A DNA stretch of 64,000 nucleotides from Thozetella sp. PMI_491 (GCA_021432635.1 MU270024.1:620001-684000), one strand, 5' to 3'. Shown: positions 22,920 to 35,587, numbered from the stretch's first letter. The notes: a model not told the origin generated them from the sequence alone. Numbers and translations: made by a program.

Positions 22920-24337
22920 ATGCCTAAACTAGACATTCTGTAAACTCGTGTGCAGGCGCGGACATATGTAGATATGCTGACGTTTACAGCCTCTTGTCCC
23001 GAGGGAGCGAAGAGCAGTCCATCTGGTGTCTCCCCTTTTCGAAGGATATATGCCCCCTGGTTAGCAAACGATTCTTCATTTGCAAATCTATCAAGAGAGT
23101 CATGTTTCGAACTTGCAATGCTGTCTTTCTCAGCCACAAAACCCTAAGTTTCGGGGATGATCGATCATTAGGTACGTAGGCTTTAGTGGCTGCTTTGCCA
23201 ATCAAGTAGCGACAGAAATAAATCTTATAACGAGTTCTGTTTAGTGTATACGATACGCACTTCCGGGCTATGGAATCAAGACCTCGTACTCTCATCAATT
23301 TTCGACACGGTCAAATTTCGATCACGAGCCGTTTTGTATGGCAGCAGAGAACAGGCCGAAGAGATATTTAGCGCTCGATTATCCGAGGTTGAATATGAGA
23401 TACACCCCCTTACACTTGCCACCATTCTTGCCGAGATTGAGAGAGATCGTCACTTCCGCAAGTTCAATTCGTACAATAAAAAGCTCATGGATAATATTTT
23501 ACGTGCGTCGTCGAGCCCAGAGGACGACGTTTGGAGCGCTGAGAGCACACAAATATGGATACAAGCCTCCGAGCTGCGAACCGGCCTTCGGAGCTGGAAA
23601 ATAGAGCTGGAAAAGATGCTCTCCCATGCTAATGAGCTTGAGAAGACGCACTTCACAAAAGCTGACACAGACTCGGAAGGCCTACAGGCTATGAAACACC
23701 AAGTTTGCCTAGCCGGCATCATGATCAAAGAGAAACTGGAGGAGTTGATAGGCGAATATCGAGAGAAAATCGACGAATGCGGTACCATCCTCGATGGTAT
23801 GACTCTTGCAACCCATCTGGTATGCCTGGCTAGTCTAGATCGCTATAGAATACTACGAATGGGGAAATTTCTAATCGCGGTCCAGGAATGGAACAAGATT
23901 GCACGTAAGGATGCAATAACGAACATTCACATAGCTCAAACAAGCTGCGAAACAGCGGAAGCAACTATGAAAGACGGGAAGCAGATGAAAACTGTTGCTT
24001 TAGTCACGATGCTTTTTCTTCCTACTACATTCACTGCTGTAAGTGATTCGTTAAAGTCAAGGTTAACTACACGAAATATCTAAAGTTAACATAATCTTGC
24101 CAGGGCATTTTCTCGACTTCCTTCTTCGATTGGCAAGCTGTGAACGCAAATACAGTTGTATCACCATATTTCGGCCTTTTCGTCGGCGCGTCTATTTTTC
24201 TCACCGCTATAACTCTCTATTTCTGGTATTGTTGCACGTATGGAACAGTTTTTAAGCTGTGTTGGATGAGAGTTACACGTATAAAGAGTGGAAGTTTATT
24301 TGATAGGACGGTTAATAAAGAGCTTATTAGTGTGTAA
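22920..24337 (+). CDS. CorA-like membrane protein
   Basis: Four exons: 22920-22939, 22990-23171, 23245-24038 and 24104-24337, giving 409 residues. The first exon is only 20 nt and is the least certain part. The central region (IRT...LWNQDL, HPLTLATILAEIERDR) and the long coiled-coil helices match fungal CorA-like proteins. The C-terminus has two membrane segments: 'TVALVTMLFLPTTFTAGIF', interrupted by the third intron, and 'LFVGASIFLTAITLYFWYCC'. The GMN signature of true CorA magnesium channels is not visible after the first helix, where SFFDW stands instead. Transport of Mg2+ therefore cannot be assumed. This branch is frequent beside fungal NLR and HET genes, as here. Confidence 0.82.
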
Positions 24338-24365
24338 GAGAATATATTTAGAAGAATAGTATTTA

Positions 24366-24440
24366 CAGCACAAGTGAACAAGCATAAATGCCTTGCACAG
24401 CGGACACTGTAACCGGCGTCTTAGGCACAAGTAATGAAAC
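24366..24440 (+). repeat. Dispersed repeat A, copy 1
   Basis: Shares the blocks 'GCACAAGT.AACAAGCA', 'GCACAGC' and 'CTTAGGCACAAGTAAT', in the same order and spacing, with 38,132-38,206. A weaker relative of the first block occurs near 42,968. It is probably a piece of a transposable element end. Confidence 0.6.
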
Positions 24441-24619
24441 AGAAAGTGCTCCACTTTCATAATGGCTATGAGCGGTCATCTTCCTTGCCCAAAAGATTTA
24501 CGTGGCTATTTGTGAACGGGCATACCTCTGCACTTTGGAGTCCGCCGGTACAACGGATTGTGACCGGGTGGGAGATACTGTTGGAAGCCACCAGATCCAC
24601 AGGGGTGGATACTCTAGAA

Positions 24620-24740
24620 CAGAGGTAGCTGGAAGACTACCTTCAGCACTATATATAGAGGGATGGAATGCCTACTACTTACCTGTACTACACTCTTAAC
24701 TAATCAATTAATTACTTACATCTTTTATATTATCCTTATA
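24620..24740 (+). repeat. Dispersed repeat B, copy 1
   Basis: It aligns with 29,040-29,160 through blocks such as AGCACTATA.ATAGAG, TACTACACT and TATCCTTA. This copy carries T where the other has C at many sites, as expected from C-to-T hypermutation. Confidence 0.6.
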
Positions 24741-24893
24741 TCTCTTATTCTAATGATTTATTTACTAATTGGGTATGCAAGGTGCAAGGTAATTTATCTT
24801 TAGCAAGCCTCAAGTTGGGCTAGAGAATTAAAAAATTTTATAACTATAGCTAGATATAGTCTTAAAGCTTAAAATATCGCTAATCTAAAGATT

Positions 24894-27800
24894 TCACCTT
24901 TGCTTCTCGGCCTTGTCGCTTGCTTTTGCCTCGATCCGATAAACCCCCACTCTTTCAGCTCCTGAAACCCCGGTAAACTTACCGAATCTATATTTACCAC
25001 CCATTTGACGCAAGATTCTATCCCTTTCCTTCGAACCAATCGTTGAAATTCCCGAAAAGTCTCCTGGTAAGGTGGAATCGCGAATGTAGAACATGCAGCC
25101 GGCAAGGGAGTCTGGCTCAGCTGGGAGATCCGGTCCATTCATAGAAAGGAGTAATGCCAGAATTAATATCATATAGCCCAGGATGGCAGTAATCATCCAG
25201 ACGGATATCTCATGCATGTCCCAGGTCACTGTATTCCGGAAAGGCACGTTGGATAAGAGGATTGGAGTGAATTTGGCTGAGATAGCTGCGATGGCAACAC
25301 TAGCAGACAATGGATCCATTACGCGTATGGACTGCCATAGACCAGTAAAGACAGTAGCAGCTGGCGAGAGCAGGATGATCTGTTCTGTTTGTGGCTTGCG
25401 TAAGAGGATTCGGTACAATTGATGGTCGGCGATGCCTCGAAGCGTAGTTAGCCTTTACGACCGAATTTAATCTACTAAGCATTCTAGGAAGGATGATGAT
25501 ACCTCCAAAGCAGTGGTCCCAAAAAGCATTAATGATGATTCCGATCATGGCGAAAAGTAGGCGAACTCCCATCTTTTGGCTGTCCATAAAGGCTTCAAAA
25601 GGGGTGTCGAGCATGGTGTTTTCATAGTAGAGGACAAGGGTTAGAACTCCACAAAGAGCAATAAGAAATATAGCCAGGATAATCTTCCGTTTGGCAACTT
25701 GAGAGATTCTATAGCAAGAGTCCTTCTTTCTCTCGCTTGGTGATCGTTGTGGGGGATTACGCTTTGTTAACCGCACTTCTCCCTTGTCCCGTTGATCCAG
25801 TTCGACGCATATGCCATATGTCGCAATTCTGTCGGGATTCTCCTCGTTTTGGTACCGGAGCATGAACTTTTTCCCTTCCAAATGGGCAAAAGCCTGTTTA
25901 TCTCCCGTATTTCTGTCATCTTTTGGCAGTCCCACCGAAAGCAGGAGATTTCTGGTGTCATGTTGGAGGAGAGAGGCGATAGAAGCGACGCTCCAAGGAG
26001 CGGTGGCAACTCCAGAACGGCAACGAGCCAAAAGAATTGCCATCCAAACTACAAGAATCGCCATAGCAGCGAGTAAAGCATCGGCGCCGCGAGTTGGTGT
26101 CACGGACTTTCGAAGGCCAATTGGGCAGATCCTTCGGTTAGAACATGGTCTATCTTTAAACTCTATCTCGATAGTCTCGCTTGAAATGGCGACAAGGAGA
26201 CTCGATAGGAGGGCTAGTAAGGTGTTCAGGAGCGGCAGAGGATCTTTGAACTGTCGTAAAAATTGTAGAGCAGTGGTCGGAGCCAGAAAGTCGCGCCGGG
26301 AAAGACATAATGATGTCGCTGCTGTGGCGCCTTGCGGCTGGCGTAAGGCTCTGAATGGGAGAATGAGGCGGACATTGGCACAGAAGATCTGCACGAAGAT
26401 TGAGAGTACCGTGCAGCATAGGACAGGAACAAAGGCAGCTAAGAGAAAATCGCGCTGTGTTAGGACACGGAAGGCTGATTGTGCCGCAGGTGAGATCGGC
26501 CCCGTATCTGACGGCTTCGGATAAACTAGTGCGGTAACTGTCGCGGTAGCTCCGCCCCCGACGTCCGTGAGCGTCTGTATGGTGACCACCGGTGCAATTT
26601 CAACAACGGAGATGGCGCTTAATGAGCCAGAAGGATCTAAAATAGAGACTGCGGATATGGAATGAACGAATGTCACAGTTGCTGTTGCCGTGGGCACCTG
26701 GTGCGAGTCGAGCAGGGTTATAATGGTTGCGACAGTGGCATCTAGCTTTGCTGGCGGCAACGGAGTCCCTCCGGGGCCAATTACCGGGACTTGACTCACC
26801 GCTATGATATAGTTAGGATCATTGTCAGGATTGTTGGTCGCATAACCCATAATCCCTCCGAGTAGATCAGGATTGGATTCCACGGAGGTGAACTGGACTA
26901 TACCCGACTCTGTCGATGTACGTAGCAACGAATGGGTGGGTTTCGCCACTGAAAGTGTTGCCGTCTGGGAGGAAGGTAATGACTCGGTCGAGGAAGAACG
27001 TGTACCATAGCTGTAGGTTGTCGGGGGCAGGCTGGACACCATAGCGGGACGGGCACCAGGACTCGTGCTCTGTGTGTAAATACTAGCTGAAATTGTCAGA
27101 GTTGATCCGGTGAGCGAAGCTATGGAGCCTTTAGCCTCCCCAGATGCGCTCCCAGCTACCCTTGACGAGTCCGAAGATTGCGGGCTGCCCGAAGCTGCTA
27201 CGCCAGATACTATTCGGTCTTTACCCCAGGAGAGCGGGAGTGTAGCAAACGTATTGATCGATTCATTGCCTTTGGCAGGATAGTACCCAATAGAAGAGGA
27301 TATTAGAGGCCCAAAAGCATCCCATGGCGCTCCGCTTGAGAACAGTTAGTTAAAACCCAGCTACTATGAACATTTAGAGACGACATACTCTTCTAGCCAT
27401 CCAGATTGAGGTTTTTGTGATTTCCCCAGTGGCAGAAGAATTTGAGAGTCCGAAACGAGAGGTGGGGCCCATGGAAGCGAGACTTGTGGTGTACTAGTCC
27501 ATGTAGTAGTGGTGAAGGGGTCAGGAAGTCCCCTTACCTCACTCCACTGACGTGTCGCACTCTGGCTGAATGTACGCTTGGCGAGTTTATTGTATGCGTA
27601 GATGAGTTTAATGATTGACTCGCACCCTTTGTCGGCGGCCTTGTCGACGCCATCCAGATCCTCTGCCTGGAAGATGCTCGACCCATCATTTCCGTCGACT
27701 TCCTCCCCCGTGATCAGCGGATACACGAGGCACCAGGACGGGTCATCCGTATACGTGGTCGGAATAACTTCCTGGATTACCACGTTGCCAGGGTAGCACC

Positions 27801-28485
27801 ACAGTGGAACGTGGCGCACTACAGCGATGATATCCCAGTTCTGTTTTTCTAACCACTTTGGGCTCCCCCACTGAAACCAGGTACTAAACCTATGATCTCC
27901 TGGGGGGTAGTCGGTTTTTGGCCGGCGCGGGTCTGGATCAGGTGTGGGAATTGCGACTAGCGGTTCTCGTATAACTAATCCGGCAGTTGTAAAAGTCGGA
28001 GTCGTCATTGAGGATGTAGATATAAATTCCGGGGTGCTATTCTTGTCACGCCCCGCTAATGAAGCGTTTACGCCTTGGTTCAGGCTTGTGCTAAGGCCGC
28101 GATCGTTAAGGGCCTCAAATTCGGGCATGGGGAGAGAGCGCACTTCATATTCCAGGAAGGCAAAAACCCCTCCCAGGCAAAGAAGCAAGAAAACCTGAAA
28201 CGGCCATCGGAGCGGGATCGGCTTATAGTCAGGAACGGGAGGGAACGTCGGTGAAGGACCTCTGGCGGACGGCGGTGTCAAGACCGGTCGCTCCAGAAAG
28301 TCTTCTGCGTCGGGTCTCGGTATAAGATTGTCGGTGCTTTGAGTCCCGTCGCAAGGGAGAGGGAGGTCGTCTAACTCGATCACCACCTCGGAAATATCGG
28401 TTTCCTGTACATGATGGTGCACCGTGCGCTGGTCTGAGGGCGACTCCATGCTTGATTGACATCTAGTGGATGCGCCTGCGGGCAA
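24894..28485 (-). CDS. DUF3433-domain multi-pass membrane protein
   Basis: Three exons from the right: 27389-28485, 25476-27334 and 24894-25435, giving 1,165 residues; a start 12 codons later (28449) is equally possible. The second intron is very short (40 bp, GTAGAT..TCGAG with a GCTAAC branch site) but restores the frame exactly. A first membrane segment lies at about residues 93-110 (FQVFLLLCLGGVFAFL). A large outer region rich in Thr/Ser/Pro follows, then two sets of membrane helices. The second set includes 'AAISAKFTPILLSNVPF' and the C-terminal 'PAEPDSLAGCMFYI.DS', both DUF3433 (PF11915) landmarks. These proteins are fungal membrane proteins of unknown function, possibly at the cell surface or wall. 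No enzyme motif is visible. Confidence 0.85.
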
Positions 28486-29039
28486 TCGTCTGTCGAAGAG
28501 TGTAGTTCAGCGGTATTTGACTCAGCGTACGTCTTTGCCGTGCTTCAGCCTTTTTAATATAGAGAAGATGTACAATTGCCGGTGCTTCGGCATTAGAACT
28601 GCCCCCATATCTTTGCGACTAGCACGTTCGCTTGCTCTCATAGTCGAAGCGGTGCGTGAGAAAAGTACGCGCTTGCAAATTGTCCCTCATTAACCCAACC
28701 GGATATCTATCCAATCAAGAGGCGCTTTGCGAGCCTTTCCTCTCATCGGGGTATATTGTTCATTTATCGTCAGCTATAGTTCTTGCCGCTTTGCCGCCTG
28801 TGCTACCCGACAAAGCGGACCAATTTATGGTGCTCTCGCTCGTCCAACCCACGCACTGCTCTAGTGGTTAATTAAGCTACTATATCACATGGGTGCAAAT
28901 ATATAAGTGCAAATATATGAGTATAAACGCAGTGGGACCGCCCTAGGCCATCACACTATCCCTAAACTATTAAAGTATTGAACGCTAAATAAAAGTGTTA
29001 AAAGCCACTGGATCTATAAGAGTTGATAAAACAAAGGTG

Positions 29040-29160
29040 CTAGGAAGATAACCTTTAGCACTATACATAGAGCGCTAGAATGCCCACCACTTACTTGTAC
29101 TACACTTTAAACCACTCAATCGACTACTTATACCCTTTATAGTATCCTTACATCACCAAT
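29040..29160 (+). repeat. Dispersed repeat B, copy 2
   Basis: This is the less mutated partner of 24,620-24,740. It is followed by ATCAACAGATACC, which resembles the sequence just inside a 5' LTR, and then by a gag-like stretch. It may therefore be part of an LTR. Confidence 0.55.
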
Positions 29161-29219
29161 CGTAATACTCTACCTATCAACAGATACCTATCTAGTAGTA
29201 GATAAAGAGACGCTAGAGT

Positions 29220-29880
29220 GGCGGATGAAGATGTGTTTTAGTGGTGACCGAGGAAACCGGCGACGTCTTTTAGATCTACCGTGACTACCTACCTGTTTCA
29301 TCCTAATAACTAGGTCGAAATTGCTTGGATCGCGGTGAGCTTGCAGCGGTAGACCTTGAAGAAATTTAGCGCAGCCTCCAAATCCGACTTTCTAAATATC
29401 TACTACAACGCTGCGAGGCGCAATCTCAATACTGCGTTTCAACTTCTAGCTCTGCAGCAGATCAGTGCAACCGCACAAGAGTACTGCTTCAGTTTCATTC
29501 CGTTCATTATATGACAAGAAAAGGGTAAACTTTTTCGACATGTACCGTCACTAGCTATAGACCAACGAATATGCAATGCAATACAAGTGCTAATTGGTAT
29601 TATTGTCATCCTGGCTCTCAGAGCCCAAGGTGTTGAACGGATATATACATCTCGAAGCCTTCCGCTAAGCAAGCCGTCAGAGCTTTAGAAGCTAATTCTC
29701 TAAAAGTTTTCAACCCCATTCAACAGGACATCGTGACTTCAGTACACAGTTATAGTAATAACCTCAGCGATCGCTTCATTTTCGAGTGTACTAGAGTTCA
29801 GTGTAAACTTAATGCAGACTTTATTGCTGCCTGGCAGAGAGGTACAATCATTAAACTGGCAAAATACGCGAGCCAAGCAT
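29220..29880 (+). mobile_element. Probable LTR-retrotransposon relic (gag-like)
   Basis: Conceptual + strand reading near 29,360-29,510 gives a gag-like helical stretch (…NLNTAFQLLALQQISATAQEY), interrupted by stops. A further readable piece ends with 'FIAAWQRGT'. It follows repeat B copy 2. No protease, reverse transcriptase or second LTR could be found in the window, so the element is a fragment at best and the class is inferred. Confidence 0.35.
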
Positions 29881-31123
29881 CCATTTAGCCCAGTACATTC
29901 AACAAGGGGAATATTTCCTGCGTGTAATCTAATATTTATAAAAGAGAAGAATTTCGGGATATTATAGGCGCTATCACATCAGGTGAGTATACTTTATATC
30001 TTTGGTTCATCATTCTCTAAAAAACCTGGTAATACAATTATCTCTATAAATCGCCTCCCAGGTTAAATAAAAAGTCAAGAATTTATAATTACAGTTAGAG
30101 TTGCCCTCGAGACCACGGTCCAGGACATCCTCGAAGCTCTGGTACCAACCAAAGGCAAGCACAGGTCCGATTCATTACTAGAAGATATCTAAATTCGTAG
30201 ACGTTGGCTAGAAGCCAAGTCTTTCTTTGCGTTATAACTGCCTACATACTCTACAATTATTTCCGATTAAAGGAGGGGGGATGGGATGGGGGGATGTCCG
30301 CTTATACCCCAGGTGCACAACTCTGCTACATGTGCTTACCCATCTGCTGGCGTGTCCCCCTAGGTACATATATCTCTCCTGCTGGCGAGGTTCAAAAGGT
30401 GGACCAGGGTCGAGCGTGAGACGCGGCGGCGTAGACTGTATCATAATGATCTTGAAGAGATCGAATTAGGTACTTTGCAGCCCGATAGCAAGGGTAAACC
30501 CCTAAATACACCGAGGTAGTCAGAATATACTGTCCCGGCTAAAGATCATGCCTCAGCGCAAGTACATACATACCCTACTCTCTAGTATATATATACAGAT
30601 AGAGTTTACACAAAGCGCTCCGCCACACCCAGAGGTTGGCGTTGAAGCGTTTGGTATCCTTAGCTGCCAAGATACAGAGCCTTAAATAGCGCCGCATCAA
30701 TCAGCATTACGAATGCTCAGGGTCTTGGGGCCGAAATGGCCTCCATGCATCAATTAGTCCGCAGAAAAAAAATCCTTTGCTGCTCCATATTTAGTAGGAT
30801 TTCTTAAATTGGCTAGCATCGACTCAGATTTGCTGGTGCGATCTTTCTGCAATAGGTAAGTGATGGCGAGCGCCCCCACCCCGGAGAATTACCATTGCCA
30901 ACTGCGTCCTGTCCTATCCAGGGCTGTCGCCTGACAGCGGCCGCCTGTCTAATGGGCAAGCGTAACCGTTGGGCATGCTCGATTTGCAGCCCTGCGGCTC
31001 AGCCGCTCAGCACGCATTTCATAGAGTGCTGACAGGCTCGCTGGGATTCTCCCCCGATGCTGTCCCCTTCTGATTGGTTTCCTTAACATCCTTCCCTGTA
31101 TGCAGATAATTCCTTGCAGGGGG

Positions 31124-31158
31124 GTAATCAGAGAGAGAAAGGGAGGGAGGGAGAGAGC
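31124..31158 (+). promoter_or_regulatory. Polypurine tract upstream of the NLR gene
   Basis: A 35-bp stretch of almost only A and G (GAGA/GGGA units) lies about 100 bp before the start codon at 31259. Such CT/GA tracts are common in fungal promoters and leaders. Function inferred from position. Confidence 0.35.
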
Positions 31159-31258
31159 GCTCGCCCCAGCTTCCCATCTGCTGTTCAAACGAGGGTAGAC
31201 TTGGTTCCCTCAAGGGTTCTTTGCCTCGAGATAGGTCGTCTACTTGTCAGCAACATAG

Positions 31259-34200
31259 ATGGATGCCTTCACCTCCCTGTGCGTCGCCGTCCGCGTCGTT
31301 CACTTCCTAGACTTTGCTTCCGGCCTTTTGACTGAGCCTGGGCTCCACCAGCCAAGGCCTTCGCTGAGCGTCGACGCGTTCGACCAGATCATAAACGAAA
31401 TTACCAACCTCGATCGACTCCTCACGGGCAAGAGCAATGCGTTTCCCGCCTCGGCAGCTGATATCGCGACGACAGAGTACCGAAAGGTTAGAGACACGAT
31501 TAAAGCTGTGACATACTGCTTGATACGACTAGGGCTAATGTGGACCTAGACCTTACAAAGAATAGTACTTGATTGTAGCCGGCTCGCGCAGGAGCTGGTC
31601 AAGGCCCTCCGGTCCCTCAGGGCTGCAAGACAGGACATCGCCGAAGCAGAAGGTGTTGGCAGAAATGGTAGGATTGTCGAGAGATGCACCTGGACGTCCT
31701 TCTTGCAAGCTTTCCGGACGCTATGGAACACTGCACACATCGCTGCTCTCCTGGGCCGACTGGCCGCCTACCGAGAGGAGCTAGTTCTCCGGGTGCTCGT
31801 CTACCTGAACTTGAAACGAGCTGGTCTACTCCTCGACCGGACCGATTTGCCAGACAGCTTTTATGACCCAGACACGCAGATTGTTGAGATCTTGGCATAT
31901 GCTCACGAGAAGCCGATACGCCCAACGGAAGACCCTCTCGATGGCGACGACGTAACCATAGCCACGTTATTGATGACTCTCAACAGCGGAGACACGGCGT
32001 CGCTTGTTCTACCGTCGCTTTTCGATCCCCTCATTGTCGGCAGCTCCCCACAGACGGTGCTACAACTGGTGATGCAGCCTCGTCAAGGGGGCAGAGTAGA
32101 AGCGTTGTTATGGCCATTGGACGGTGAGAAGGTGCAACAGCAGGTTCTCGACTCGCTTCACTTCTACCAGATCGAGGACCGCATCGAGGACGTCAAGGAA
32201 GCTCACCAGAGCACCTTTCGATGGATCTTTGAAAGCCCGAGTTCGAGCGAGGCGCCTTGGTCGAACTTCTCGCTGTGGTTAGAGTCCGAGGAAAGCTTTT
32301 ACTGGATCAATGGGAGGGCCGGTTCAGGGAAGTCGACGCTGATGAAGTTCATTTGCCAGGATCCCCGCACCTGGACGCATCTGGATAAATGGTCGCCGGT
32401 GTCGTCCAGGGCACAGGCGTCCTTTTTCTTCTGGAACCTTGGCCTGCGGCTACAAAAGTCACAGACCGGGCTCCTGCGGTCGCTCCTGCACACTGTCCTC
32501 AGCCAACGGCCCGATCTCATCGTCGAGGTTATGCCCGAGTTGTGCCGGGAGGTGACACACCCGGATTTCAGCGGCATCAGTGAGCCCGATCTAGACCAGC
32601 TGATCGACTGGTTCAAACGGCTAGTATCTAAGACAAGCCCCGACTTCCGCATATTCTTCGCTATCGATGGCATTGACGAGTACGAGGGCGACTACCAAGA
32701 CCTGATCGAGCTCATCACAGCCACGACTTCGCCAAACGTCAAATTTCTTCTGTCGAGCCGGCCCATCCCGTCCTGCGTCCAGGCTTTCTCTTCGTATCCC
32801 GGACTACAGTTGCAGAGCCTGACACGAGACGACATACTCGGATACTGCCAATCGGCTATCGGGAAGTCACTCAGCAGTCGAGACAACAAAGAATGGTTCG
32901 GCCTGATTGAGCAGATCGTGGAGAGGTCATCTGGGGTCTTTCTCTGGGCTACCCTCGTGGTTAAAACCTTGTTCAAGGCCTACCAGGAAGGTGCAAAGCT
33001 GAGCGAGCTTCAGGCACGACTCAATGAACTTCCAGCTGACTTGTCTAACCTCTACGCCCATTTACTCGGGACGATTCCTACGGCGTACCGCGCCCAGGCA
33101 TCCCGCATCTTCCAGATATTCGAGAGCAGCCGAGAAGTCGAGCCGGCCATTCGGGGCCACCCATTGCTCGCGATCCAACTCTCCCTCGCAGACCAAGACT
33201 GGAATACGGCGGATAGAGGAGCTCTGCAGAAGATGTCCCGCAAGGAGGAACAAAGAAGGGTGCACGACATTGACAGCCTGATTCAGACCTACTGCTGCGG
33301 CATGTTGGAGCTTCAAACAAGGGAGTATAAACGGCGGCCGAAGGGGATCGCAGAACGCTTGCTTGGACCGTCGGCTATCATTCGGCCGCACGTTGACTTT
33401 ATTCACAAGACCGTCGTCGAATTCCTGCAGGACGAGGAAACGTGGGTCGGAATCACGTCCTGGGCCAAATTTGATCCTTACCATGCGCTCTTCCGATCGT
33501 GCATACTACTGGCCAAGGCTAACTCGCCGACCGAGGTAGTGCATCCGCAGGCGAGTCTAGTTTGGGAGAGTATGTATGCGGGGCTGCGCTACGCCCAAAT
33601 CGCCGAGGTGCTCGGTCGGCCCATAGCGCCCGCCGCCCTAGACGAGCTAGATACTGTACTCTCACAGCATTGGGATCACTCCGAGGTCTACGTGCAAGGC
33701 CGGCGCTGGGGGCCAGGACGCTACGCGTCTAGCTCGCAGGCGCACTGGTCTGTCGTCCTGTTTTGGGACAATCATGATGGCGAGAATGAAGGGTCGCATC
33801 CGGCAGTCCGCTCGTGGGATGAAGAGATGCGCACCATCACCGCCAAGAACTGGGACATTCGCGGGCTTGTCTCCCCGGACGACCAGACCCGTTTCCTGCG
33901 CGAGACGAGGGAGCTCGGCTTCCTGCGTCCCGCGGTCGTCTACTCACTGGGCTCGTACATCAAGACCAGGATCCAGGCCCAGCCCAAAGATAAGACACGG
34001 CGGTTGCTGCGCTTCTGGCTCGAGCTATTGCAGTCCTCGTTCCACGTCCGCCTCCGTATCCCGGGGCCCGCAACCTTTTCGCAGCTACTGCTAGAGGCCG
34101 TATTGGAACCGACCCCACGTCTCAACGACAGCGACGCATTCACGGTGTGGAACATCTTTCTCACCGAGCTATTCGCCGCCATGGACCTCGATCGCCTTAC

Positions 34201-34645
34201 CCCGGAGGAGTGTCACCGCGTCGAGGTCCTCTGTTCACAGTTCCTCGGCTCTCTCGGCATCGGTGCGGGCCACCTCGGTTTCCATAGGACCATCCCCAGC
34301 GGCTTCAAGAGCCTCTTGGCGTCTCGGCTGAACACGACCAAGTTCATCAACGCGGACCTGTACGAGTGCCTCCAACGCCTCCTAGAGTGGCTCAATGCCG
34401 AGACCAAGGGGTTCGCACAGGATATTCCCGGCATGGGCGAAGGCATCATGGCCCAAGATATCTCGCGCTTCATGAAAGCGGACAACGCGCCGGTGTTTGG
34501 TGAGCTGAATTCCGCAAGGAAGGTGAGATTTGGCGTTGCAAGGATGTCTGGGTTTTCCGAGGCCCTGAAGAATGGGAAGAGAAGACTACTAGTGCCTCTT
34601 GCTAAGAGTAGGTCGGTGTGGGCAGAATCACGAAAGGAACGTTGA
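31259..34645 (+). CDS. NLR-type protein with HeLo-like N-terminus and NACHT domain
   Basis: Two exons: 31259-31486 and 31550-34645 (intron 63 bp, GTTAGA..CCTAG), giving 1,107 residues. The start MDAFTSLCVAVRVVHFLDF is the typical opening of the fungal HeLo-like N-terminal domain of STAND proteins. The nucleotide-binding NACHT domain follows the linker HQSTFRWIFES: Walker A GRAGSGKST, Walker B FFAIDGIDEYEG, and the sensor-like KFLLSSRP. The remaining about 600 residues are helical with no ankyrin, TPR or WD40 repeats that I can see, so the sensor end is unclassified. Proteins of this design act as cytosolic switches that trigger cell death or defence on recognising non-self. The ligand is unknown. 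The frame is intact, so the gene appears functional. Confidence 0.9.
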
Positions 34646-35284
34646 AAGGTCGCTATGTTGTTTGGTCCGAGCCATAGCAGGACGGAGGAATGGCTAGCAT
34701 TGATCTTGGCTTTATCAGTAATGGATCGTATATGAAAGGCGGATCAAGCAGGCAGGTTAAAGTAAGGTAAGCAGAAGTGTGGGTGCATTTCGATAGACGA
34801 TAAATACTTTTGACTTACATAATAGATATTATACTCAATAACTCAAGGAGAGTCACTAAATAGGTACAAAATATTGATGTTAATAGCAAAAAGAACTTAT
34901 TATTTATAATTATAATATTAGATAAATAAAGACATCTATGCAAAATATATAACATTACACCCTACTGACGCATGAAAATCTCAGGCGTCTTTACGGGCTC
35001 GATAACCCGAGTTCGCGGCCTGTTTTTGCACAAGCCACCTTCCGCACTTTAGGACGATACAGGTACCTGTATATTCACAAGTCTGAAGCGTGCGAAGTGT
35101 GGAGGGCTTTGCATCCACGGACCAGACTGTTTATCGGTAGAAGTTAGACTGCAAGCTAATGTGATTCCACAGGTACTCAGTGATACCCACGGTAGTTCGT
35201 GCGGTATGCTGTTATAGGGAGCTGTCTTTGCTGTTAACAAGTAGCGTCAACTACAGTCACTATGCTCAGAGTTTTGATTATTAT

Positions 35285-35343
35285 TATTTTGTTGATTAGC
35301 GACTAGGTACTTTGCATTCCCTAATTAGGTAGTTTCCACCGCT
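35285..35343 (+). repeat. Short direct repeat C, copy 1
   Basis: 'CTAGGTACTT', 'TTCCC.AA.TAGG.AGTTT' and 'CGCTG' recur in the same order at 35,588-35,653. Differences are mostly C/T. A partial third match starts near 30,465 (TTAGGTACTTTGCA). Confidence 0.5.
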
Positions 35344-35587
35344 GTTGGTGGGAGGTGTGGGGTTCTATTACCTATAAGCTCTTCATCCTCACAAGTTGCA
35401 GCCTCCAGTTGCATGGCGCGATAGTGAGACACGGCGTGAAAAGGACTGATGGGGCGATGTAACCTGTAATTTTTCGCAAAAGAACCCTCATTTATTTCAT
35501 TGAGGCTGTATTTCTCCAGGCTGCGGGTAGCCGCCTTGACCTTTGAACAGTGGCGCCGACTGCGGCCGGTGTAGTCTTAGTTTCAGC

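Larger units (their letters stand above)
24338..24893. other. AT-rich intergenic stretch made of dispersed repeats
   Basis: The stretch separates the convergent CorA-like and DUF3433 genes. It contains a segment near 24,366-24,440 related to one at 38,132-38,206, and a segment near 24,620-24,740 related to one at 29,040-29,160. The remainder is about four-fifths A+T with stops in all frames. Confidence 0.6.
28486..31258. other. Gene-free stretch with retroelement relics
   Basis: The first few hundred bases upstream of the DUF3433 gene should hold its promoter. From about 29,000 to 30,100 the sequence looks like a decayed retroelement (separate entries). From 30,270 to 30,300 there is a G-rich patch. 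A GA-rich tract lies just before the NLR gene. No intact gene was seen. Confidence 0.5.
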
